Shown here piece by piece: positions 41,041 to 48,907 of a DNA stretch of 64,000 bases. The position numbers and the translations under genes are program-made. This DNA is from Halolamina salifodinae. Its GTDB lineage: Archaea; Halobacteriota; Halobacteria; Halobacteriales; Haloferacaceae. The notes beneath the pieces are model-generated. The model saw only the letters and a list, made by a program, of their open reading frames with translations. It was not told the DNA's origin and ran no database searches. Every line of letters begins with the position of its first letter. Within the stretch, counting starts at the first letter, position 1. The stretch covers positions 124,001 through 188,000 of the forward strand of contig NZ_JAGGLC010000001.1 of the NCBI RefSeq assembly GCF_017874235.1, written 5' to 3'.

Positions 41041-42081
41041 ATGAGTGAGCGACTTCGCAGTTTCTCGCGGCGCGACGCACTGAAAGCGACCGGCACGGCG
41101 GCGACGTTCGGCCTCGCAGGCTGTCTGGGCGGTGGCGGCGGCACGGACGAACTTACCGTCGCGTACATGCCCATCTACCCCGACATGCAGTATTTCGTGA
41201 TGCAGGAGGAGGGGTACTTCGACGAGATGAACGTCGGCATCGACGGCCAGGAGTTCTCCAGCGGCCCCGACATCGTCAAAGCGTACGCCTCCGGCGACAT
41301 CGACGTCGGCCTGTTCGGCATCGTCCCGGCGATGATCGTGATCGACCGCGGCATCGCCGCCAAGGTCGTCGCCGCCAACATCCAGGAGCCGATGGGAATC
41401 ATGGCCCACCAGGAGTTCGCGTCGATGTGGGACCCCGAGAACCCCGCCGACGCCTTCGCCCAGTGGCAGTCCGAGAAGGGTCGGCCCTTCGAGTTCGGTA
41501 CGTTCCCCGAGGGCTCGGTGCCGGACATCCTGCTGCGCTACTGGCTTAGCGACGAGCACGGGATCGACCCGAGCAGCAACGAGAACGTCAAGATCACCGG
41601 ACTCGGCGGCGCCAACGCGGTGTTCCAGGGGCTCGCCAACGGCGAGGTCGACGGCACCTCGATCATGGAGCCGGTGCCGACGAAGATCCAGAACGCCGAC
41701 ATCCCCTACGAGTTCATCGCCACCTCCGGGGAGTTCATGCCCGGCCAGCCAGCGGCGGTGACGCTGATGACCGACGAGGTCCGCAACAGCGACGCCGGCA
41801 CGGAGTTCGTCCGCCAGCACCAGCGCGCGACCGAGTTCGTGCAGGCGAACCGTGAGACCGCCGCCGAACACGCGAGCACCGTCATCGGCGAGTCCTCCCT
41901 CTCGCCCGAGACGGCGAAGCAGGCGATGGACTCGCCGCTGTCGAACTTCGTCACCGACCCCCACGTCATCGAGGACGGGACCGAAGTGTTCGCGGAGTAC
42001 GCCGCCGAACTCGGCAAGACCGACGCGCAGCTGAGCATCGATCAGATCTTCGACTACTCGCTCTACGACAGCCTCGAATGA
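41041..42081 (+). CDS. ABC transporter substrate-binding lipoprotein (NitT/TauT, NMT1-like)
   Basis: 346 residues. Tat motif SRRDALKAT and lipobox LAGC direct export and lipid anchoring. The mature protein shows the NMT1/SsuA-type pattern (TVAYMPIYPDMQYFVMQEEGYFDE, GSGDIDVGLFG-like ASGDIDVGLFGIVPAMIVIDRG, GLGGANAVFQGLANGEVDGTSIMEP). Such proteins bind nitrate, sulfonates, or thiamine pyrimidine precursors; the ligand is uncertain. It overlaps the permease gene start (ATGA). Confidence 0.9.
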   Translation: MSERLRSFSRRDALKATGTAATFGLAGCLGGGGGTDELTVAYMPIYPDMQYFVMQEEGYFDEMNVGIDGQEFSSGPDIVKAYASGDIDVGLFGIVPAMIVIDRGIAAKVVAANIQEPMGIMAHQEFASMWDPENPADAFAQWQSEKGRPFEFGTFPEGSVPDILLRYWLSDEHGIDPSSNENVKITGLGGANAVFQGLANGEVDGTSIMEPVPTKIQNADIPYEFIATSGEFMPGQPAAVTLMTDEVRNSDAGTEFVRQHQRATEFVQANRETAAEHASTVIGESSLSPETAKQAMDSPLSNFVTDPHVIEDGTEVFAEYAAELGKTDAQLSIDQIFDYSLYDSLE

Positions 42082-42863
42082 GCACACTGGAGACCGACCT
42101 CGGCACCGATTTCGGCGGCGACTACGACCGACGACGCCTCGCTCGGGGCGCGCTGGGCGTCGTCGCCTTCCTCCTCGTCTGGGAGGTCGCGTCGTGGTTC
42201 AACCCCGCGTACGTGCTGCCGTCGCCGCGGGCCGTCGCCGAGGTGTTCGTGGTCGAACTCCGGTCGGGCGCGATGCTGACCGCGCTGACCGCGAGCGTCA
42301 CCCACTGGCTCCCGGGCACCGTCGTCGGCACGACGCTGGGGATCGCACTGGGCGTGACGATGGCCTACAGCGACCTCGCTGACGACGTGGCGACGCCGCT
42401 TGTGCGGGTGCTCCGCCCGGTGCCGCCGCTGGCGCTGATCGGCTTCGCCATCGCGTGGATCGGGCTGAACCACGCCGGCGCGGCGTTCATCATCGCCGCG
42501 GGCGCGTTCTGGATCAACTACTACGCGGCCTACGGCGGCGTCGACGGCGTCCCCGAGGAGTTCCTCGACGTCGCGAAGTCGCTGGGCGTCGACACCGACC
42601 TGGGTCTGGTCCGGAAGGTGGTGCTCCCCTCGGCGCTCCCGGAGATCATCACGGGGATCCGCACCGGGATCGGTCGGTGTTGGATGCTCATCATCGCGGC
42701 CGAACTGATGGGCGTGCCCGGCGTGGGTCGGGAGCTCTACACCGCCTCACAGAACCTCTCGGTCGACGCGGTGCTCGCGTACATCCTGCTGATGAGCCTG
42801 GTGTATCTCGTGCTCGACACCGGCGTCAAGAGCGTCCAGAACCGGGTGTTGGCGTGGCAATGA
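42078..42863 (+). CDS. ABC transporter permease (NitT/TauT type)
   Basis: 261 residues with about six hydrophobic segments. The cytoplasmic EAA loop is present (EEFLDVAKSLGVDTDLGLVRKVVLPSALPEIITGIRTGI), which contacts the ATPase. Belongs to the BPD-transp-1 family as in SsuC. Overlaps the ATPase gene by ATGA. Confidence 0.92.
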   Translation: MSTLETDLGTDFGGDYDRRRLARGALGVVAFLLVWEVASWFNPAYVLPSPRAVAEVFVVELRSGAMLTALTASVTHWLPGTVVGTTLGIALGVTMAYSDLADDVATPLVRVLRPVPPLALIGFAIAWIGLNHAGAAFIIAAGAFWINYYAAYGGVDGVPEEFLDVAKSLGVDTDLGLVRKVVLPSALPEIITGIRTGIGRCWMLIIAAELMGVPGVGRELYTASQNLSVDAVLAYILLMSLVYLVLDTGVKSVQNRVLAWQ

Positions 42864-43615
42864 GCGGGAGCGACCGACGCGTCGCCGTCGATGGCGTCTC
42901 CAAGACCTACGACGGTGAGGACGGCGGCGTCCGCGCGCTGGCGGACGTGAGCTTCGACGTCGAGGACGGCGAGTTCGTCTGCATCGTCGGCCCCTCAGGC
43001 TGTGGGAAGACCACACTGTTCCGGATCATCGGCGGGCTAGAGCCCCTGACCAGCGGCGAGGTCCGTCTCTCGGGTGAGCCAGTCACCGGCCCCTCGCCGG
43101 ATCTCGGCATCGTCTTTCAGGAGTACCACCTGTTCCCGTGGCGGACCGTCCGCGGGAACGTCGCGTTCGGGCTGGAACAGCAGGACCTCGACGCCGGCGC
43201 GCGTGAGCAGCGGGTCGCGGAGATGCTCGACCTCGTCGGCCTCGAGGCGTTCGCCGACAGCTACCCCAAGGGGCTCTCCGGCGGGATGAAACAACGCGTC
43301 GGCATCGCCCGCGCGCTGGCGGTCGACCCCGAGATCCTGCTGATGGACGAGCCGTTCGGTAGCGTCGACGCCCAGACGCGCTCGATGCTCCACGCCGAGC
43401 TCCTGTCGATCTGGCGGGAGACCGAGAAGACCGTGCTGTTCGTCACCCACGACGTCGACGAGGCCGTAACGCTGGCCGACCGCATCGTCGTGATGGAACC
43501 CAGCCCCGGCCGGGTGCAGGAGATCGTCGACGTGGACCTCGACCGGCCGCGCGAGCGCACGGACGAGGCGTTCGCCGAGCAGGTCGAGTACGTGCGCGGC
43601 CTGATCAGCGAGTAG
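42860..43615 (+). CDS. ABC transporter ATP-binding protein (NitT/TauT type)
   Basis: 251 residues from the ATG at 42860. Walker A GPSGCGKTT (44-52), Q-loop in FQEYHLFPW, signature LSGGMKQR, Walker B ILLMDEPFG and switch His in FVTHDVDEAV. Closest to SsuB/TauB/ThiZ-type ATPases. Third gene of the importer, with overlapping starts throughout. Confidence 0.95.
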   Translation: MSGSDRRVAVDGVSKTYDGEDGGVRALADVSFDVEDGEFVCIVGPSGCGKTTLFRIIGGLEPLTSGEVRLSGEPVTGPSPDLGIVFQEYHLFPWRTVRGNVAFGLEQQDLDAGAREQRVAEMLDLVGLEAFADSYPKGLSGGMKQRVGIARALAVDPEILLMDEPFGSVDAQTRSMLHAELLSIWRETEKTVLFVTHDVDEAVTLADRIVVMEPSPGRVQEIVDVDLDRPRERTDEAFAEQVEYVRGLISE

Positions 43616-43632
43616 CCCGCTGATTCGGGCGG

Positions 43633-44073
43633 TTACTGGCCGGTGTCGCGGACGACGTACGTGTCCGCCAACTCGTCGAACAGTCGCTGATTGTCGTCGT
43701 TCGCCGCGATAGCGACCATCCCCACGAACCACGTTGGCCAGCCGCCGAACAGCGCCGGGATGTTCCGGCCGAACGCCTGTCCGTAGTCGATCTCGCTCCC
43801 GTCGCGACAGACCACGCGGACGTTCGTCGCCATCTTTCCGAGTGTCTTGCCGTAGGTCCCCTCGAGTACGGTTCCGTAGCCGAGTGCGACGCCGACGAAG
43901 GTGAGGACGCCCAGCAACTCCGCACCGGCGGCGTCCACTCCGGGGAAAACGACGACGAGCGCGACGATGGCCACGAGCATCAGGAGGAACATCGCCACGA
44001 GGTCGATCAACTGCGCGACGAGGCGAGCGCCGAGGACGTTCACATTGCCGGGGTAGGTGGAGGAGCGGGGCAT
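43633..44073 (-). CDS. RDD family membrane protein (copy 1)
   Basis: 146 residues from the ATG at 44073. The RDD signature (GARLVAQLIDLVAMF with R and D residues, then GYGTVLEGTYGKTLGKMATNVRVV) defines the family. Three hydrophobic segments. RDD proteins include Na+/Li+-H+ antiporters but most are of unknown role. A tandem paralogue lies directly upstream. Confidence 0.88.
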   Translation of the reverse strand: MPRSSTYPGNVNVLGARLVAQLIDLVAMFLLMLVAIVALVVVFPGVDAAGAELLGVLTFVGVALGYGTVLEGTYGKTLGKMATNVRVVCRDGSEIDYGQAFGRNIPALFGGWPTWFVGMVAIAANDDNQRLFDELADTYVVRDTGQ

Positions 44074-44133
44074 GGTCCCACCGTCGCCCCGGCGTTCGAA
44101 AAGACTACCCCTCAAACCGGCCGCGCCGCCTGA

Positions 44134-44616
44134 TCAGCGAGTGAACTCGGGCGATCGTTTCGCCGTCGTCGCCGGGGCGCTGCTTCCGTCCTTCACGACG
44201 TACGTCGCCGCCGCCTGATCGAACAGTCGCTGATTCTGCTCGTCCATCGCGATCACCGCGATCCCGACCAGCCACGTCAGCCAGCCACCGAACAGCGCCG
44301 GGATGTTCCGGATGAGCGCCTGCCCGAAACCGATCTCACGGCCGCCCCGACCGACGACGCGGATGTTCGTCGCCATCTTCCCGACGGTCTTGCCGTAGAC
44401 GCCTTCGAGAACGGTTCCGTAGCCGAGGCCGACGACGAGGACGCCGAGGAAGACCACCCCTTCGCCGGCATTAGCGCCGGCAGCGGCAACCCCGGCGACC
44501 GCGAACCCGACCAACAGCACGAACATCAGGACGTAGTCGACGATCTGTACGACGATCCGGTCGCCGACGACATCGACGTTGCCGGGACCGCGTCCGCTGG
44601 AGGGCCGCGTGGACAT
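44134..44616 (-). CDS. RDD family membrane protein (copy 2)
   Basis: 160 residues. Same architecture and much the same sequence as the neighbouring copy: GDRIVVQIVDYVLMF, GYGTVLEGVYGKTVGKMATNIRVV, IRNIPALFGGWLTW. The pair is a tandem duplication separated by 60 bp. The C-terminal tail is Ser/Lys/Arg-rich. Both may work together or at different stages. Confidence 0.88.
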   Translation of the reverse strand: MSTRPSSGRGPGNVDVVGDRIVVQIVDYVLMFVLLVGFAVAGVAAAGANAGEGVVFLGVLVVGLGYGTVLEGVYGKTVGKMATNIRVVGRGGREIGFGQALIRNIPALFGGWLTWLVGIAVIAMDEQNQRLFDQAAATYVVKDGSSAPATTAKRSPEFTR

Positions 44617-44650
44617 AGTTCCCAGTTAGACCCCGCCGTCAAAAAGCCAA

Positions 44651-44803
44651 CTACTCCTCGAGTTCGTCCCGCAGCGTCTCGATCCGTGTCTCCAACTGCG
44701 AGAGCGCCACGTCCGCGTTCATGTAGCCCTGATCGTACTCGCTGTACACTTTGTCGGCGGCGTCGAGGAACTCCTCGACCGCCTCGTCGGTATCGTCGCT
44801 CAT
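44651..44803 (-). CDS. Small haloarchaeal coiled-coil-like protein
   Basis: 50 residues from the ATG at 44803 (MSDDTDEAVEEFLDAADKVY). Two acidic helices with regularly spaced hydrophobics (ADVALSQLETRIETLRDELEE). Compatible with a small helical dimer. Divergent from the XPB gene (81 bp) and codirectional with the RDD genes. Confidence 0.6.
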   Translation of the reverse strand: MSDDTDEAVEEFLDAADKVYSEYDQGYMNADVALSQLETRIETLRDELEE

Positions 44804-44884
44804 GGCCGTCGCTACCGGGCGCATCCGGGTAAGCCGTTCGGAGCGCCCCGAAATCCACAAACGTCGCGGCGGCGAACGTCAGGT

Positions 44885-46309
44885 ATGACGCTCGCGCTCC
44901 GGTTCGAGGACGGGACCGTCCGGGCCGTGAGCAGCGGGAGCGAAGCTCCCGCGAGCCAGCCGGAACCGTCGTTTGGCGGTTCCGGCGATAGCTCCGGCGA
45001 CGACGATTCAGTGCTCGCCGCCCTCGCCCACGAACGCGAGTACCTCGAACGCGACGAGCGCAGCGGCGGCTACCGCACTCCTGCGTACCGCTACGCCGAC
45101 CTCCGGGACGCGCTCGACGACCGCGGCGTCGCGTACCGGGACCGCGTGCTCGAGACGAACTCACTCGAACTCTCCACGCGCTACCAGCTCCGGGAGTACC
45201 AGCAGGAGGCGCTGGACGCGTGGCGCGAGGCCGGCGACCGCGGCGTCGTCGAACTCCCCACCGGGGCTGGGAAGACCGTGCTCGCCATCGCCGCGATGGC
45301 GGAACTCGGCCTGCCGACCCTCGTTGTGGTTCCCACCATCGACCTGCTGGCGCAGTGGCGCCGCGAACTGGAAGCCGAGTTCGACGTCCCCATCGGCCAG
45401 TTCGGCGGCGGCGAGCAGCGCCGGGAGCCGATCACCGTCTCCACGTACGACTCGGCGTACCTCAAGGCGGATGACGTAGGCGACCAGTTCGGCTTCGTCG
45501 TCTTCGACGAGGTCCATCACCTCGGCGGCGAGGGCTACCGCGAGATCGCGCGGATGCTCGCCGCGCCCGTGAGATTGGGGCTGACCGCGACGTTCGAGCG
45601 CCCCGACGGCGCCCACGAGGAACTCGTCGACCTCGTCGGCCCGCGGGTGTTCAGCCTCGACGCCGACGACCTCGCCGGCGAGCATCTCGCGGACTACGAG
45701 ATCCGGCGGATCGAGGTCGATCTGGCCCCCGAGGAGCGCGAGGCCTACGAGGAGGCCCAGAGCACGTTCGTCGACTACCTCAATCGCTCCGGCATCTCGA
45801 TGCGGCAGGGAAGCGACTATCAGGAACTCGTGAAGCGCTCCGGCCGCGATCCCGAGGCGCGGGAGGCGCTACTGGCCAAACAGCGCGCTCGCCGAATCGT
45901 CCGCGAGGCCGACGAGAAAGTCGCGGAACTGGGGACGCTGCTGGACCGCCACCGCGACGACCGCGTGATCGTTTTCACTGCGAGCACGGATCTGGTGTAC
46001 CGACTCTCCGAGCGCTACCTCCTGCCGGCGATCACCAACGAGACCGGCGCGCCCGAGCGCCGGGAGATTCTGGATCGGTTCCGCTCGGGGGAGTACTCCC
46101 GAGTCGTGACCGCGAACGTGCTCGACGAGGGCGTCGACGTGCCTGACGCGAACGTCGCGGTGCTGCTGGCCGGGTCCGGGAGCGAGCGGGAGTTCACCCA
46201 GCGGCTCGGCCGGATCCTCCGCCCGAACGCCGACGGCTCACAGGCGCTGCTCTACGAGGTCGTCAGCGAGGAAACTGCCGAGGAGCGCGTCGCCGAGCGC
46301 CGGCGCTAG
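44885..46309 (+). CDS. XPB/Rad25-type SF2 DNA helicase
   Basis: 474 residues. Walker A LPTGAGKT (124-131), DEVHH box (208-212), motif GLTATFERPDG, and a C-terminal helicase domain ending QRLGRILRP. Archaeal XPB pairs with the nuclease Bax1 in a repair complex, and the Bax1-type gene lies 522 bp downstream. The N-terminal damage-recognition region begins after residue 40; residues 17-35 (SGSEAPASQPEPSFGG) are encoded by a hairpin element close to the start. Confidence 0.9.
   Translation: MTLALRFEDGTVRAVSSGSEAPASQPEPSFGGSGDSSGDDDSVLAALAHEREYLERDERSGGYRTPAYRYADLRDALDDRGVAYRDRVLETNSLELSTRYQLREYQQEALDAWREAGDRGVVELPTGAGKTVLAIAAMAELGLPTLVVVPTIDLLAQWRRELEAEFDVPIGQFGGGEQRREPITVSTYDSAYLKADDVGDQFGFVVFDEVHHLGGEGYREIARMLAAPVRLGLTATFERPDGAHEELVDLVGPRVFSLDADDLAGEHLADYEIRRIEVDLAPEEREAYEEAQSTFVDYLNRSGISMRQGSDYQELVKRSGRDPEAREALLAKQRARRIVREADEKVAELGTLLDRHRDDRVIVFTASTDLVYRLSERYLLPAITNETGAPERREILDRFRSGEYSRVVTANVLDEGVDVPDANVAVLLAGSGSEREFTQRLGRILRPNADGSQALLYEVVSEETAEERVAERRR
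44934..44986 (+). repeat. Two-hairpin intragenic element near the start of the XPB gene
   Basis: GCGGGAGC-GAA-GCTCCCGC (44934-44952), linker GAGCCA, then GCCGGAACCG...CGGTTCCGGC (44959-44968, 44977-44986) with an 8-nt loop that can pair further, followed by GATAGC. The sequence GCCAGCCGGA (44955-44964) also occurs on the sense strand of the agl23 element, but here it is read in a different codon phase. Confidence 0.8.
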
Positions 46310-46710
46310 AGCTGACCCTGCCAGCCGTAGGAGATACCCCCGTTGCCGGCCCACTGCTCGTAGGCCACATCGAAGACGAGGTCGAACTCGGCCTCGGTGT
46401 TGCCGTCCAGCGAGACCTGCCGTCTGGCCTCGTACTCAGTCGACCCCGACTCGCCCTGGACCGTCGCAATCCCCACGAGCGTGTCGCGCTGGCTGCTGGC
46501 GGCGGTGTTCTCGACGGTGACCGCGAAGACGAGCGAGCCGTCCTCGCCCTCGCGGGGGACCGCGTCGACGATCCGGAGGTTACGCCCGCCTTCCGGCGTC
46601 GGGCCACCTTTCGGCGTCAGCGGCGGGGTTCGCGGCCCGGACTCGTCACGGGCGCCGAGACAGCCAGAGAGGGCGACGGCGGCCAGCGGGAGGAATCGTC
46701 GGCGTTTCAC
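46306..46710 (-). CDS. Small secreted lipoprotein
   Basis: 134 residues from the GTG at 46710. MKRRRFLPLAAVALSGC is a short signal with lipobox LSGC. The mature part is Pro/Gly-rich at first, then beta-rich (FAVTVENTAASSQRDTLVGIATVQ), resembling a fibronectin-like/FxLYD-type domain. It is transcribed toward the end of the XPB gene and interrupts the XPB-Bax1 pair on the other strand. Confidence 0.65.
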   Translation of the reverse strand: MKRRRFLPLAAVALSGCLGARDESGPRTPPLTPKGGPTPEGGRNLRIVDAVPREGEDGSLVFAVTVENTAASSQRDTLVGIATVQGESGSTEYEARRQVSLDGNTEAEFDLVFDVAYEQWAGNGGISYGWQGQL

Positions 46711-46830
46711 GCTCCCCAATAGACCGGGGGACACAATCAGCGTTCCCCCTGATGGCCGAGAGACGTCCCGCGTCGAAGCCCCGAAGGCCCGCTCCGGCGG
46801 CGTTTTAGGGGCCCACCGCCTACCTCGACT

Positions 46831-48366
46831 GTGCTGCGGAAGGACCACCTCCGAGTGTCGCGAGCGGGTGGCGGCTACCACCCGCAGTTCACCGACGAGG
46901 GCGACCGAGCGCTGGCAGCGAGCCTGCTCGGGACGTTTCAGGGCCACGTCGGCGAGCCGCGCTCGCGACTCCGGGACGCGCTCGAGACGGCCGAGCGCGA
47001 GGCCGATTCGTTCAAACTCGTCCGCGGGCTGGCGGCGCTGCTGGAGCGCGAAGCCGTCTTCGAGACCCAAGCTGACGTGCCGCCGCGTCGGACCCGCCGG
47101 GCGGTCTTCGAGAGCGCGGAGTCGGTCGGCGTCGCCAGCGACGGCGAGCGAGCCGAGGCGCTCTCGCTGGCCGCGGGTCGGCTGGGCGTCGACGCCGGCG
47201 CCGTCGAGTCGTCGCTGTATGCCGACCGCAAGGAGAACCAGATCCTCGACGCGTTCGAACCGCGCTGGGACCCCGAGACGCTGCTCTCCCAGTACGACCT
47301 CTCGCTGGCCCAGACGGCGCTGTTCGACGCCACGGAGGTCCGCGTGCGCTCCTCGGAGCCCGCGGATCTGGTCAGTGCGGTCAAACGGCTGGGACTGATG
47401 TACGAGGTCCGGCGGACCGACGAGGGGCGAGAACTCGTCGTCACGGGCCCGGACACGCTGTTCTGCGCGACCCGGCGCTACGGCACGAGCTTCGCCCGCC
47501 TGCTGCGCTCGGTCGCCAAAACCGACGACTGGCGGCTCTCGGCGACCATCGACGACCGCGGGCGCGAGCGGACGATGACGCTGATCGACGAGGACGTGTC
47601 GGTACCGGGCGTCGACCCCGTGGCGGAGCCGACCTACGACTCCGCGGTCGAGTCTGAGTTCGCCGCGGCGTTCGAGAGCCTCGACACCGACTGGGAGCTG
47701 CTCCGGGAGCCGGAGCCGCTGGCAACCGGGAACCGGGTGATGATCCCGGACTTCGCGTTCGACTACGCGCCGGCGGGGGCCGAGGGGGAGGCCGTCGCCG
47801 ACCGCTTCCGGGTGTACTTCGAGATCATGGGGTTCTGGACGCCCGAATACGTCGAGAAGAAGCTCTCACAACTCGAAACCGTCGAGGACGTGGAACTCCT
47901 TGTCGCCGTCGACGAGTCCTTAGCCGCAAGCGAGGCTATCGAGGCCCGCGACCACCGGGCGATCCCCTACTCGGGCTCGGTTCGCGTGAAGGACGTGCTC
48001 GACGCCCTCCGGGAGTTCGAGGCGGATCTCGTCGCCGACGCGGCCGCCGATCTTCCCGAGCAGATCGTCCCCGACGCAGGTGCCGTAGGCTTGGAGGAAC
48101 TGGCCGCCGAACAGGGCGTGAGCGTCGACGCCGTCGAGGGGAAGTCGTTCCCCGAACACCGACTCGTCGGGCGCACGCTCGTCCGCCCCGCGGTCCTCGA
48201 GGAAGCGGGCGAGGGAATCGAGGCCGGGATGGACCTCGCTGCGGCCGAAGAGTGCCTCACGGAGTTCGGCCTCACCGACGCCTCGGCGGCGCTCTCGGCG
48301 CTCGGCTACCGGGTCGAGTGGGAGGGGCTCAGCGGCGGGACGGTTCAAGAGAAAGACGGGGAGTAG
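46831..48366 (+). CDS. bax1: DUF790 family nuclease, XPB partner Bax1
   Basis: 511 residues from the GTG at 46831. The family's N-terminal helical part and its C-terminal nuclease-like domain (FEIMGFWTPEYVEKKLSQLE) are both present. In archaea Bax1 forms a complex with XPB and has Mg2+-dependent flap/bubble nuclease activity. The XPB gene is on the same strand 522 bp upstream, with a lipoprotein gene between on the opposite strand. The two are unlikely to share one transcript without reading through that gene. Confidence 0.85.
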   Translation: MLRKDHLRVSRAGGGYHPQFTDEGDRALAASLLGTFQGHVGEPRSRLRDALETAEREADSFKLVRGLAALLEREAVFETQADVPPRRTRRAVFESAESVGVASDGERAEALSLAAGRLGVDAGAVESSLYADRKENQILDAFEPRWDPETLLSQYDLSLAQTALFDATEVRVRSSEPADLVSAVKRLGLMYEVRRTDEGRELVVTGPDTLFCATRRYGTSFARLLRSVAKTDDWRLSATIDDRGRERTMTLIDEDVSVPGVDPVAEPTYDSAVESEFAAAFESLDTDWELLREPEPLATGNRVMIPDFAFDYAPAGAEGEAVADRFRVYFEIMGFWTPEYVEKKLSQLETVEDVELLVAVDESLAASEAIEARDHRAIPYSGSVRVKDVLDALREFEADLVADAAADLPEQIVPDAGAVGLEELAAEQGVSVDAVEGKSFPEHRLVGRTLVRPAVLEEAGEGIEAGMDLAAAEECLTEFGLTDASAALSALGYRVEWEGLSGGTVQEKDGE

Positions 48367-48388
48367 ACGGGAAGAGGCGTCGTCGCGG

Positions 48389-48907
48389 TCAGTCCAGCAC
48401 CGCGAGCTCTTCCTGATACCCCTTCGGGATCCGTGAGCGGAGTTCCCCGTGGAGGTAGAGGCCGACGCCGATGGGTTCTCGCTCGCCGGCGAGTTCGTGG
48501 GCGGCGATCAGGTAGCCCCAGTCGCCGTCCCAGCGGCCGATCTGCTGGTCGTGACCTGCGGCGAACGCCGCCGCCTCACCGGGTCCGAGGTCGATCACGT
48601 TCTCCGTGGCCTCCTGGCCGAAGCGCTTCACGCCGGTCGTGGTGGGCTTCCAGTGTTCCTGTCGGGTCCGGAGGACGGTGATCCCCAGCCCCTCGACCTC
48701 GACGGGCGAGGGGAGGTTGGCGCTGAACGCCCAGATCTTCCCGGAGCCCTTCTCCCAGAACGTCACGTCCTCGAACGTCTCGGACGGGACGCCGAATCGC
48801 TCGTCCCACCAGTCGACGACCTCCTCGCGGGAGGCACGGCCCTCGACTTCTCGCTCGTCGGGGGTAGGGGGTAGACGGTCGAAGCGCTGGCCGTCGTTCT
48901 GGGTCAT
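48389..48907 (-). CDS. Putative PUA-like partner of the adjacent RNA methyltransferase
   Basis: 172 residues. The segment GKIWAFSANLPSPVEVEGLGI...RTRQEHWKPTTTGVKRFG resembles the C-terminal PUA-like domain that is fused to bacterial RsmF-type methyltransferases. A final segment (GEREPIGVGLYLHGELRSRIPKGYQEE) also fits. Its ATG overlaps the stop of the NSUN-type gene (ATGA), so the two proteins are made together, as if a single bacterial-type enzyme had been split. Confidence 0.72.
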   Translation of the reverse strand: MTQNDGQRFDRLPPTPDEREVEGRASREEVVDWWDERFGVPSETFEDVTFWEKGSGKIWAFSANLPSPVEVEGLGITVLRTRQEHWKPTTTGVKRFGQEATENVIDLGPGEAAAFAAGHDQQIGRWDGDWGYLIAAHELAGEREPIGVGLYLHGELRSRIPKGYQEELAVLD

